A stretch of DNA of 64,000 nt from Corynespora cassiicola (taxonomy: Eukaryota; Ascomycota; Dothideomycetes; Pleosporales; Corynesporascaceae): contig JAEUWY010000010.1 of assembly GCA_022059125.1 (NCBI GenBank), positions 1 through 64,000 on the forward strand, read 5' to 3'. Below the pieces are notes generated by a model that was not told where the DNA came from, ran no database searches, and saw nothing but the letters and a program-made list of their open reading frames with translations. How positions within the stretch are numbered: the first letter of the stretch is position 1; each line of letters starts with the position of its first letter. Made by a program: the position numbers and the translations under genes. Shown piece after piece: positions 1 through 10,745 of the stretch.

Positions 1-146
1 AACCCTAACCCTAACCCTAACCCTAACCCTAACCCTAACCCTAACCCTAACCCTAACCCTAACCCTAACCCTAACCCTAACCCTAACCCTAACCCTAACC
101 CTAACCCTAACCCTAACCCTAAAAAAACCCTAAAAAACCCTAAAAT
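1..146. repeat. Telomere repeat array (CCCTAA)n
   Basis: About 20 perfect tandem copies of the CCCTAA unit run from base 1, followed by two degenerate units with extra A residues before unique sequence begins near base 147. The C-rich strand reading inward marks the left chromosome end, and TTAGGG is the usual telomere unit of filamentous ascomycetes. There is no telomere-associated helicase or subtelomeric repeat block next to it. The array joins a P450 coding sequence directly. Confidence 0.98.
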
Positions 147-154
147 CGGAGAGT

Positions 155-841
155 GTGGCATCTTGCGTCTCTGGTCCTTCTTTGTGCGATTCGGCTTACA
201 CATCTCTCATGGAAAGCTATGTTGGAGCATGCATCAACGAAACATTGCGGTTATACACTGTTCTTCCGTTCCTCGTCAAGAAAGTTCCGCTGCAGCCTCA
301 GCGAAGCCACACAGAGCTAGATGGCCACATGCTTGTCCTAAAAGGGAATACACATCTGATACCCAGCGGGACCATGGTGCTAGTCAATACAACCGCTGCG
401 CATAGGAACCCAGATTACTGGCCGGACAAAGATGCGCAAACAAAAGAAGATACATATCAACCCCATAAAAGCCCTGTGGACTCGTTCAATCCGGAGCGCT
501 GGCTTTTAGGAAGGACTACGGATGAGAAAAACGGTATTTCTGGGGAGAGTACGAGCTTTTTGCGCCCTGAATCAGGAACTTTTGTCCCGTTTTCCGACGG
601 TGGTCGGGGCTGTTTGGGGAAACGGTTTGCATTGGTAGAGCTATGCGCATTCATCACGCGTGTGCTTGCCGAGTACAGTGTTGAGCTGGTTGCTGAGGGC
701 ATGAATGAGTGGCAAAAGGTGAGAAGTGAGGCATCAAGAGTTTTGATGGATGAGATTGAATTTCATTTGTCTTTACGTGTAATTGGTAAGGTACCGATCT
801 GGTTTGTGAGGAGAGGAGAGGAGGTGATTCCGCGGATTTAG
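155..841 (+). pseudogene. Cytochrome P450, C-terminal fragment truncated by the telomere
   Basis: This is an open frame of about 228 codons that ends in a normal stop but has no start of its own. The first in-frame ATG is at 209, inside the K-helix region. It shows the K-helix ExxR motif (ETLR), a PERW-type segment (FNPERW) and the heme-binding loop FSDGGRGCLG, whose cysteine ligates the heme iron. A full fungal P450 has about 500 residues, so the membrane anchor, the substrate-recognition N-terminal half and the I-helix are missing. The loss coincides with the start of the telomere array. The likely explanation is chromosome breakage healed by telomere addition inside the gene. What remains is not expected to fold into an active monooxygenase. 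The family call is certain; the subfamily is unknown. Confidence 0.9.
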
Positions 842-1731
842 ATGGCGCGTCGCTTGAACATAACAATCCTATCACTTTATTCTATTGCCACCTGAGAACT
901 GCACCTATGACTCCCACTAGTGCGCTACGTTAAATTGACTACGACCAAGGATTGAAGCTCTAGCCGCGAGAGGGTGGGTAGACAAGCGTATTAGGACTTT
1001 GGCTTTTCTAATCTGAAGAACCATGCCGCCCAAAAGCACCCACATTGCTATCCAATCTATGTAGCTAATATATGGACCTATACTTTATTCTAGTAGACGC
1101 ATTTTAGAAAAACTTTACTTTTTTAGTAAAAGTTAATTTACTTCTTATTTCTAAAATATGTAAATTATACACTACATAAAAGGAGCCATTTTAAAATATT
1201 CTTAGGCTCTAGTAATCCTAATTATTCTTTTAATAGCACATTTTATCTTGCAACAGGCTAGACCAGTCCGTGCCGCAATGTGTGCACTGCATTAGTACTG
1301 TGCCCCATACCCCTCTAGGCCCGAGCTTCCACTTAAGCGCCTGCAGCCGAGGTGACTGGCAAGATTAAGCAATTTTATTCAGCAATCCGCGACGAGCGGA
1401 TGACTCGATGCGCTGCTAAGTCTCATCTGTACCGTATTCCTTCCTGCCTTGATCTTTGGTGATAAGAAGGCTCCTCTGGCGTCTGGAGATCGAACATAAA
1501 GGGTGTTTCTTCTGCCGTGCACCTTGCGTTCTGAAAAAAGACAGTGAACCGATGCGGTGTAGAAAAGATCCGAATGTGTTTTTTCTCCACTATGTTCACT
1601 ACATCACGATATTGGTAACACGGATTGAATATTTGCTTAGGCAATTAACGACATGATAATGTCTGTATCAAACCTGAGCTATCTTCTAGGGTACAAATAA
1701 CTCCTCATAACATATCCCTTAGCCAAAGCCG
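842..1731. other. Intergenic, no gene seen
   Basis: Spacer between the P450 fragment and the 3' end of the glutathione S-transferase. It has an AT-rich patch around 1070-1260. The short open frames on both strands have no recognisable domain and no supported start. Confidence 0.6.
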
Positions 1732-2626
1732 CTATAAATGGACCTCCTCAGCCTTGGATATCGATACAGCCTTCTGGAAGCTCGGCCTGGCCATCATAGC
1801 CGACTGCCACTTCCAGAAATCCGGGAATTGGGTCTCTGGGTCCCACTCCTCCTTGGATCTTCCACTCATCTGGATGAACATGCCTACAGCTGCATTCCAG
1901 TTAACAAACATGAGATCTACATACGTGATCTTGTTCCCAACAAGCCACACATTTCCATCTGCGTCCTTGGCAGGACCAGCCAGACCTTTGGCTTTCGCAT
2001 CTGGCTCATCAGCGGAAGCCTCCTTGGCCCGGTCCGCAAGCCATTTGTCGAGAACGCCAGCAACACGGCGCGTTTCGTTCAAATAACGCTCCTTTGCACT
2101 ATCCACCTGCTCACTATGATATAGTAGGAACCATGCCGCCTGTCCAAAGTATGGGCCTTGTCCGCTTGTCTGGAAATATGACCACTGCTCAAGGTGGTAC
2201 TTCTCTGGGGAAGTGCCGTAGCTGAGCATGTGCGATTTATCGTAGGTCTCAATAAGGTACTTGATGATAGCACCAGACTCGAAAAGGGTAATGTGGGTAT
2301 TTGGGTCATGTATGGCTGAAGTTTGAGCATTAGCGGCTGTCAGTTGCGCGTGAATGGATTGGGCTCACCCGGGACACGCCCATTCGGGTTTACGCTCTCA
2401 TATTCGGGCTTCTTAAGGTCCTCTAACTCCACAAATATGCCCGTGTAAGGGATGCGAAGCTCTTCAAGAATAATGACGACTTTGGCCGGGTTAGGCGTCA
2501 ATGCTGGTAGGAGCCAAGAAGTCAGCACTTCCACATCTGAATGCAGCCAGGCGATAATATGATCGAAGATTTGTACATACGTCTCCACCAAATGTTGATA
2601 GGCTTTATATCGGCGAAATTAGACAT
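1732..2626 (-). CDS. Glutathione S-transferase, Ure2-like
   Basis: Three exons on the minus strand: 2626-2581, 2503-2369 and 2315-1732, with introns of 77 and 53 bp. Joining them gives one frame of 254 aa. The ATG at 2626 is chosen because its short first exon splices with GTATGT and CCAG borders onto the thioredoxin-fold domain. That domain contains the motif LTPNPAKVVIILEEL, then NPNGRVPAIHDP and FESGAIIKYL, which binds the glutathione gamma-glutamyl group. Residues from about 90 onward form the helical C-terminal domain (EQWSYFQTSGQGPYFGQ). The family conjugates glutathione to electrophiles or reduces peroxides, usually in the cytosol. A role in detoxification is inferred. No defect is visible, although the gene lies between a broken P450 and the AT-rich block. 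Confidence 0.88.
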
Positions 2627-3760
2627 AATGCAGTGTAGTTTCGCAGAGCGGTGATGGTAGTCGAATAATAGAGGGGGCTGCAGAGGCAGAAGCAAAGATA
2701 TAAGCTACATCTATGGAGCGTCGGACCCCTCCTGTGTGGAGGTAGGCGCTTAGCAATGCAGCATTAACTGTGCTACATTAGCAAGGTGGGTCCGAAACCA
2801 CAACGTTGGGAGCCTCTAATTTCAAATACGTATATTCCTGGTATCTAGACCCTGTTACTTTCGGAGTCCGAACAAATCCCTGCATTCAAGGGCGTGCTGG
2901 CCCATCCTTCTGATATCTCTAATAGCTAACTATTTGCATATAGAGTCCATATATCTAAAAAAAAAATAGAAGAAATTTATAAATTTATATAATTTAAAAG
3001 TATTTTATTCTTAGCTTTACTAGGCTAGAACTAAATAGTAAATATAAATAAAAAGTATAAATAGTAAGAACGCTAGTTAGTTATTTAATAAAATAAAAAC
3101 TAAAAAAGATAAAAAATAATAAAGTATTATTAATAAGTATATAAGTAATTTCTACTACTATTTAAGTATTTACATATCTTTTAAAAAAATCTTTTTAAGT
3201 ATATAAGTATTAAAGCTGTGCTATAGGCTATAAGCGAAGATAAAAAGCAGGTAACTACTTAGATTAATTTTTAGAAATAAATATATATAAAGTTACGTAA
3301 GTAAAATAATACATAATATATTATATAGATTTCTATATAAGTAATAAAGTATAATAAATTAATATTTAATTTTTAATAATAAATTTGCTAATAAAATAAA
3401 TATAATTATATAGTATAATTATATAAACTATATATATATACTATAATTATGCTTACTTATATTTATTATAAATATTTACTATTAGTATCTAATTGAAAAA
3501 AAGTAAGATATAAAGCTTATTATATTACTAGATATAGTTAGTATAGTTTTGAATAAGTAAAGATATATACGCAACAGCCTATACGCGTTACTTTTTTATT
3601 CTAAATTTTATATTTAATATTTTTATATTAAATTTTATTTTATTTTTTTTATAAAATATTTATATTTTATGCGTAAACTTTATAAATACTAATAAAACTT
3701 TAACTAAGAGTTAATTTAAAGTCAAAGTTAAAATTACTATAATAAACTTTTATAATAATA

Positions 3761-4000
3761 CAGTAGGGTGACACGAAAAAAAATCCCTCTAAAAAATAGC
3801 AATTTTTAAATATTAATAACTTTTTAAGTAGACTAGCTATTAAAATAAAAAATGGTTAATTTAATAGAAATTTATTAAGCTTTTAATATTAAAATTAAAA
3901 AATTAAAGTTTGTATTAAAGTTTTAAAGTTAGAATTAAGCTTAAAGTAAAAATAAAAAAAAACTTTAAAATTAAGTGCTTAATTATTTTTTATTAAAGAA
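3761..4000 (+). repeat. Left terminal inverted repeat
   Basis: Begins CAGTAGGGTGACACG, then a TCCCTCT block, AAAAAATAGCAATTTTTAAA, and further inward TTAAGTGCTTAATTA. The same blocks occur in the same order in inverse orientation at 5655-5889. The two arms differ at scattered positions, as expected after independent C-to-T decay. Confidence 0.8.
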
Positions 4001-5654
4001 ATTATTTAAAGAAAATTTTAACGCTAGTTATATTAAGCTTAGTTTATATTACGTAAGCAAAAAACTGGAGCTATATTTTTATATTTAAAGTATAAAAAAT
4101 TAAAGTTTAAAAAATAAGGTTTTGATTATATAAGTATTATTATATAATAATAAGCTAGTTAAATTAGTATGTAAATTAATATTTTAAAAATTAAAATCTA
4201 AATTTATATTTTTTCTAAATAAATATAAAATAGAACTTTAATTTTCAGACTACGAAAAAAAAGTTAATCTTTTATATAAAACTAATATATCTATTATAAC
4301 TATTTCTAATTTATTAAATAAATTTAAAAATAGTATATATTATACTATAAAACGATTTAATAAAAAATAGAAATTATTTAATAGTTTAAATAAAGCTAAT
4401 AAAAAAGAGAAAAGTAAGCTTTCTAAAAGAGATAAAAAAAATTATTAATAGAGTTTTAATTAAAAGCTCTAAAAAAACAAAGAAAAAAATATTATTTAAA
4501 AATAATATAAAAGTATTTAAAAAAAGCTTATAAAAATATTTTAAAAAAAAAAATTTATAGTACAAAAATTAGTACTAAAAAGCCTTATTTAAATAAAAAA
4601 AAGCTAAAATAAAATTAAAATATACAAAAAAATATAAAAAAATATAAAAAATATAAATTAAAAAAAATTATATTTTCTAATAAGTTAGTAGTAGAAAAAA
4701 GTCTAAGTTCTAAACAGAAATATATTAGAAAAAAAAGAAATAAGAGTATAGAGGCTGAATTAGCTTCTATAAAATTAAATTATAAGTAAAAAAAAAATTA
4801 AAAAAATTATAATTAACTAAAAATTAACTATAATTTTTTAATTCAATTACTTTTTTAAAAGTTTTATACTAATTAATTTATAGCTTAAAATATTATTATA
4901 TTAGTATAAAAAGCTATTTAGATAGAAGAAAAATTAGAATTAGTATTTATTAAAATATTTAATTCTAAAAATAACTTTAAAAATACAGATGATATATAAA
5001 AAGTTTTAAAACTTATTATTAAAAAATAAATAAAACCCGGTTAGTTTATATATATATTTTTTTTTATTTTTCTAATAAATTTATTATTTAATTAAATAAA
5101 TTTAATTAAATATTAAATTATAAAATTAATATAAATACTAATTACTTTATAGACTAGAAATTCTAACAAAATATTCTAAAAGTTTATACAGCTAAACTAG
5201 CTTTAAAATAGTTTAAAAAAAAATAAAATTTAATTATTTAAATATTTAGTTTATAGCCTAAACTTAGCACTAATAAAAAATATCTAAGTTATATTAAAAA
5301 ATAATTTAAAAAAATTAAATCCTAATTTATTAGGCAATAAATAAAATAAAAAAAAATACTTTATTTATAAACGCTATAAATAAAAAATAGAATTTTATTC
5401 TATAAAAAATAATAAATAATTATATATTATTTTTATTTAGACGTTAGAAAGCAGCTATTAAAGCCAACAGATATAATACAAAATATTAATAATTTAATTA
5501 ATTGTTAATTTATTTATATAGTTTAATTTTTTAAATTTTTTTTCTATTATTACTATTATTATTTTTTAAATAAAAAAGTTATATTAGAATTTTTTGTATA
5601 TAATTATATAGTATATAAGTTTATAATAATTAAATAAAAAATAAAAATTATACG

Positions 5655-5889
5655 CAAGATAAAAAATAACTAAGCACTTAATTTTATATTCTTTTTTACT
5701 TTTACTTTAAACTTAATTCTAACCTTAAAACCTTAATATAAACTCTAAATTTTTAATTCTTGTATTGAAACCTTAATAAATGTCTATTAAATTAGTTTAT
5801 TTTATTTTAATAGCTAGTTTAGTTAAAAAGTTATTAATGTTTAAAAATTGCTATTTTTTAGAGGGAGTTTTTTTCGTGTCACCCTACTG
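5655..5889 (-). repeat. Right terminal inverted repeat
   Basis: Inverse counterpart of 3761-4000, ending CGTGTCACCCTACTG followed by TA. It preserves the GAGGGA block and the AAGCACTTAA block of the left arm. Confidence 0.8.
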
Positions 5890-5899
5890 TATATAAGTT

Positions 5900-5945
5900 T
5901 AAAAAGTGCTATTTTTTAATTACTTTTTTTAATATCACCTCTCTG
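5900..5945. repeat. Solo end of a related inverted-repeat element
   Basis: Ten bases beyond the complete element, the sequence TGCTATTTTTTA, a T run, and then ATCACCTCTCTG followed by TA repeats the pattern of the element's right terminus with substitutions. This suggests a second, diverged family member into which the complete element inserted. I did not find its left end. Confidence 0.45.
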
Positions 5946-6194
5946 TATATATATTTATATTTTATTAGTAGTTATAGTATACTTAAAGCTAAAAGCAGCT
6001 AACTTTAAAAATATTTTACTGTAGAAATTACTAAAGCAGTATATAATACAGCTAGCTAGATTTACTACTAATACTAAAAAAACTCGTAACTAGCGTAATA
6101 AGCGGGGGGCAGAAGTTAACTCTATTACTACAACGACTTTTCTGTGATTTTTCCGATCTGACTCTTAACAGTTTTTCTCCTCACATCAATAACA

Positions 6195-8552
6195 ATGGAT
6201 AGTAGAGAGCTAACCTATTTTGACGTCTATGAGGGCTTCTGGACGAACTATGCGTATGGAGGCTTATATAGTGCTGTTCTTACCTTGAACAAGGAGAAAG
6301 GCGCTATTTTGATTGCCTTCCTCGCATTGTATGTCGGACTCTCAGGCCAAGGTTGTTGGAGGATCATTCGCTTTTTTCTTCATCGAATCTTCTCTTGTGC
6401 TGCTCCCCAAGATGGTATCCACAACCAGCGTCAGGTTATATTGCGAAACTCAGAAACATCCTTGACGGCGGGCTTAGCACTTGCTCAGATGCTCATATCC
6501 TGGAGAAAGCAGCGCATCTTAGGTGTGCAAAGACGGTTGCTTCCTATTGCCACAGTAGCATTCCTCCTGTCCTTCGCTTTTGCTGCCGCTGGTAAGCTAT
6601 TTGCTCATTATGCCTTCGATCCATCGGTAACCTTTCATTGTACAGGTATTCTTTCGTCGCGGGTCACCTCAGAGAGCAGCGAAGTCCTGCTGAGTGGTTC
6701 CAAATGTGCCTCTCCACAATCAGCACGGAAATAGAATACAGAAGACTTTGATCCGGCTGCCACTATTTATCACGCTAGAAAACTTACCGAGTATCTGACA
6801 TATTCACTCCAATGCTACCGTAATAAAGAAGCTGTCGACTCGGAAAGGTGTCAGTCCTACATTAAACCAACTCTTCGATACAACAAAACTACAGATGTTG
6901 ATGTCCGTTCGCTTCAGAGTTATGTATCAATCAATCAAATAATATAATCTTCAATACTGGATACATAGTCAGTGATAGCGATCTCGGTATCAATGCTGCT
7001 CCGAGCTTCTCGTTGCGGCAAGTCCGACATTACGCCCCACTGAAAACCGACGGCAACACAAAATTTGTGCCAGACAGTAATTTTTCGACAAGTCAGCAGT
7101 ACCTTCGCTATTAGTTTTATCACAAGATTAATAGCACAGTGCTTGAACCCGATCTGGAATCCGGACTTTTCACATGGCAAGTACCAGTCCGACAAAATAA
7201 TAGCTGGCTTAGCTATGTTCAGCATTGGAGCCAACAAGCACCGGCGACCTATAAGTTTGGGTGAGTACCCGCAGAGTGTATGAATGATAATGTCATAAGT
7301 AGCAACTTATCACACGTTTCTAGAAGACTATCGGGCAAACTAGAAGCTGACATGACGCAGAGTGGTTTCGGAATCCCCATTGACTCGGAGCAGCAATGAC
7401 ATCCTGCTACCTGCAAAGGACAACCTGGATGCTAAAGTCTCAATGTTGTTTTTAGATGCCTCTAATAATGTATACACAAGCCCAAATTCGGATCCCTGGT
7501 TTTTAGCAACACAATTGGTGCCTGACATAGATCCAGATTTTGGATAGGTTGCGAATCAGCCCGCGAGTGTAGTAGCTTGTACCACAAGAGTGTATATCTG
7601 CAAGCCAGGTAATAAGAGGCCTGAAGACTGCGCCAATGCCTTTGACAAGGGCGGCCTGACATCTGCGCTGAGAGCTGTTTGGCCAAATGAAAAGCAGGCC
7701 GCAGAAATCGATGGTGCTTTGTGGTATGTGAATCGAGGGTTTATCTTCGATTCTGATGCATTCTATCAAACGTCTGGACTACCTACATTGATGTCGCAAT
7801 GGTCTATCGATGATATCTACCAGACGGAGAACATCACATCCGACAGGTGGCATAGTGAGCTGGAGTATGCGTTCCAAGCTAGTCTCGCATCGATTCAGGC
7901 CACATCTGTTGAACTAGCTTTGGGTACAATGCAATGGGAGGATCCAGAAGGGGGTTACATGGTGTCGGTATGCAGGCCTCCGGATCCTCTCAGCGCATGC
8001 CGTGCTATCTGTCAGAGTCAAAAGATCAAAATCCCGAAGCATCACTCTTTCAGCGTCCTTGGCGTGTGTATCATACTGGTACTTGGAGGCCTGCTAATCA
8101 TAACAGGCTATTGGATTGAATGGGTTGTAAAAGTTGTAGAAAATTGGTGTCTCATGGCAAGTGGACGTAGTCAAAAGCATAGTCCCCTCTTCAAAACAGA
8201 CAGTCCGTCCGGACATATGTACGCCCAGGCTGAGTGGACAGCAACATCAACTCTTCAGCTACAGCGATTGGCGCATGAGGTGCTTGGTAAAAGTACTTGG
8301 TTGAATACCGACGAGCAAGTACCCATTACTGAAAGGTCTGACCTTCTGGGTACGTTGGACCTCCAGGATCCTCATCATCCAGTACTACGCTCGAATTTTT
8401 CTAAAACTGTACCGAATTATGAGCTCCAACAACCGCAACAGAAGATCAACTTGGAAGTTTCAAACAATCAAGCTTTCAGTCATTCTTCTGAGCAATCTAG
8501 TGAATCTTTACATCAAGTACTATTAGTATCAAGAGATGAAGAATTATATTAA
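6195..8552 (+). pseudogene. Broken multi-exon gene for a large fungal membrane protein
   Basis: The ATG at 6195 opens an exon with hydrophobic segments (AILIAFLALYVGLSGQGCW; LLPIATVAFLLSFAFA). A 54-bp intron (6592-6645) leads into the motif GILSSRV, known from a widespread uncharacterised fungal membrane-protein family. Collinear family-like segments follow: HARKLTEYLTYSLQCYRN, CINQSNNIIFNTGYIVSDSD, an intron at 7261-7323, DAKVSMLFLDASNNVY, then ASVVACTTRVYICKPGNKR. A long intact 3' exon contains a transmembrane helix near 8050-8110. The copy is broken by in-frame TAG codons at 6732, 7112 and 7545 and by apparent 1-nt frameshifts near 6900 and 7395. TAG at sites compatible with CAG fits CpA-to-TpA change spreading from the adjacent RIP block. 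Function of the family is unknown. Confidence 0.7.
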
Positions 8553-8940
8553 ATGTTAGAACTTAAGAATATAGTCCGGAGACAATGGGCCTATAGCGCT
8601 AGTATATAAGCGCTGGTAAATCTAGTTATAAGAATTAAATATATTTATAGTCTATTAAAAAGGTTCCCGGATACCTGACCAGCATTGTTACTATTTTTAT
8701 TTTTTTGATATTTACTGTTTAATTTTGGCCTATCACAGCTAAGAGAAAGGAACTCCCGTAGCTCTTTCGATAAAAATATAGTTAAATTATTAAATTAAGT
8801 ATTTCGTGCTGCTACAAATCTACATCTATTAGAGTTACGCTCTAACACATTTAGCTTCTAACAAGACTACATTATCTCTTGCGAAGAAGTACTAGCACGC
8901 ATCTATCACAAGACATAGTTGTTTCATGTTTGCGACCTAT
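8553..8940. other. Intergenic, AT-leaning spacer
   Basis: Low-complexity spacer between two convergent 3' ends (the broken membrane-protein gene and the sugar transporter). No gene or structured element seen. Confidence 0.6.
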
Positions 8941-10745
8941 TTAACTGCTTCTGGTGGGGACCCTGTCGATTGTCTGCACGGCATTTTTTGTTTCGTACTC
9001 TTCGGAGAGCTTTTCCTCTGGCGAATATTCGAACACTAAAAAGATCAGTAAATTGCACGGAGCCTGAGTTGTTGTAGATAGAAGGACTGGAACTTACAAT
9101 CGACAGCAGTGGTGCGGAACTTGCGGGCGGGTGTCTTCTTCTTGAAAAGATAATCGATCTCGGCAAATGACCGTTCTTTGGTTTCGGGAAGGAAGAAGAA
9201 GATCCAGATCACCCAGAGCAGGCAGAAGGCAAAGTAGAACATGCCTGTCTTTGCGCCCCAGTTCCACGCAGTTGGGTCGTTGTTCAGCATGCGGGGATTG
9301 AGCTGCTGGACGACAATCTGGCCACAGACGTAGAGAGCGCGACCGATGACGATGGTCTGGGCGCGAACGCGAGACGAGGCCATCTCGCCCGCGATGACGT
9401 ATGTGGTAGGGCCGAGAGATATCTTGAACGCAATTTGAACAAAGATGAGGAATACCGCAACAGGAATGGCAACATCGGTGGCCTTTTGAGCGGCAAGGCC
9501 CATGATGCCAACGACAAGCATGCAGAGACCAATGGACGCCGAGCCGTACAGGTAGAAGGTCCGGCGGCCAACTCTGCCCATGAGCGCAATAGCGATTGCA
9601 GTGGCGAAGATATTGACTGACTGAATACCCATAGTGTAGCTGAAAGCATCGTCGGGGCTCATTCCAATAGAACGGAGCATTGTAGCGGCGTAGTTGGTCA
9701 CGGACTGGCCGTTGAAGATCTGGATGATCCAGGCCATGGAGACAATCATTGTGCGGCGCTTGTTCTCGCCGTGGAAGCAGTCAACATAGCTGGCGTTCTT
9801 GGCTTCAATCTTCTCCATCTCGTTAGTGTGCGTCATAAGGGCAAGGGTCTCGCGCATCGACTGCTCGGTGTAGTGTCCTGGACGGGCCAAACGGCGCAGA
9901 CTCTTCTCAGCCTCATCGATCTTGCCACGGCGGATAAGGTACCAAGGCGACTCAGGAGCAAACCAGGCCACAAGGAACAGAGGGGGAATCCACATCCACT
10001 GGAGACCATAGGGGATCTGCCAGCCAGCGTCGCCGGAAATGTTGATGGTACCTTTAAGCACGCCTGCTGCCAAGAAAGAGCCAGCACCCCAGCACATAGA
10101 TACCCAAGCAGTCAGGTAGCCCCGCATGGCAGTTGGGGCGATTTCAGCTGCGTAGGCGGTAGTAAGGGTCTGGAAGATACCCCACGGTATACCACACAAG
10201 ATGTTTCCAGCAAGCAGCATTTCAACATTTTGCGAGAAGAAGAGGAGGAAGATAGTGCCTGCCATGAGAACCATCGCGCCCTAAACGAGTCTGTGGTTAG
10301 TTTGATTCTCGGTCGTCACAGAAGAGCTTACCAAGTACACCCTACGAGAACCGTAGCGGGACTGGAGCCAGCCGTTGAGGAGGAGACCGATGATGGACCC
10401 GACATTGTTTCCAGCACCAATGATCGTTTGCCACCGGGTTGAAACGACCAACTCTCCATCCACGTTATAGTCGTTGCCGAACTTCTGGCGATAGGCGGGG
10501 TGGGCGAAAAAGTTGTTGATGAGGCCAACATCCATGCCCTCCATAACAAGAGCCAAAGACAAAAGCGCAGAATAGATAGCGGCAGGCCTGTAGCGCTTGA
10601 AAAGCTCGAGGCGTGGCAGCTTGGTCTCTTCCTCAGAGTTGGCGGCGGCGGCCTCGACGAGCTGGTGCTGCGTCATGTGAACCTCGGTTTTGATCGAGCC
10701 TGGTCGTGCCGACTCCAACTTCGAGGGGTCCTGCACTGTAGCCAT
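8941..10745 (-). CDS. MFS sugar transporter (maltose/hexose permease type)
   Basis: Three exons: 10745-10332, 10280-9098 and 9035-8941, with introns of 51 and 62 bp. The joined frame is 563 aa. The ATG at 10745 is the first in frame; the codon 15 bases upstream is TTG. Family motifs are clear: the loop 2-3 motif NGWLQSRYGSRRVY, PESPWYLIRRGK after helix 6, MGRVGRRT in the second half and PETKERSFAEIDYLF after helix 12. These mark a proton-coupled sugar porter of the plasma membrane with 12 helices. The length suits the alpha-glucoside/maltose permease subgroup, which runs longer than hexose carriers. The last short exon gives a charged cytosolic tail. The substrate cannot be read from sequence. 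The nearby GH enzymes make a plant-derived sugar plausible. Confidence 0.92.

Larger units (their letters stand above)
3761..5889. mobile_element. RIP-degraded DNA transposon with long terminal inverted repeats and TA target duplication
   Basis: The left end starts CAGTAGGGTGACACG and the right end is its inverse (CGTGTCACCCTACTG). Each is flanked by TA (3759-3760 and 5890-5891), as expected for a TA target-site duplication. The inverted similarity continues inward for roughly 230 bp, to about 4000 on the left and from about 5655 on the right. CAGT termini and TA duplication point to the Tc1/mariner/pogo superfamily, and 2.13 kb is a plausible length for such an element in fungi. The interior is too mutated to show a transposase. 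The element is surely inactive. Confidence 0.8.
2930..6110. repeat. AT-rich, RIP-type degenerate block
   Basis: About 3.2 kb is almost entirely A and T, with very frequent TA steps and few C or G, in sharp contrast to both flanks. No open reading frame of useful length survives. This is the composition left by repeat-induced point mutation, which converts CpA to TpA in duplicated DNA of many Pezizomycotina. The block contains one complete inverted-repeat element (3761-5889) and the end of a related one. The left part, 2930-3758, shows no separate structure that I can resolve. Confidence 0.85.

Noticed and set aside
2930..6110. Centromere-like AT-rich core
   Set aside because: The block is only about 3 kb, subtelomeric, and its middle is explained by a RIP-degraded transposon.
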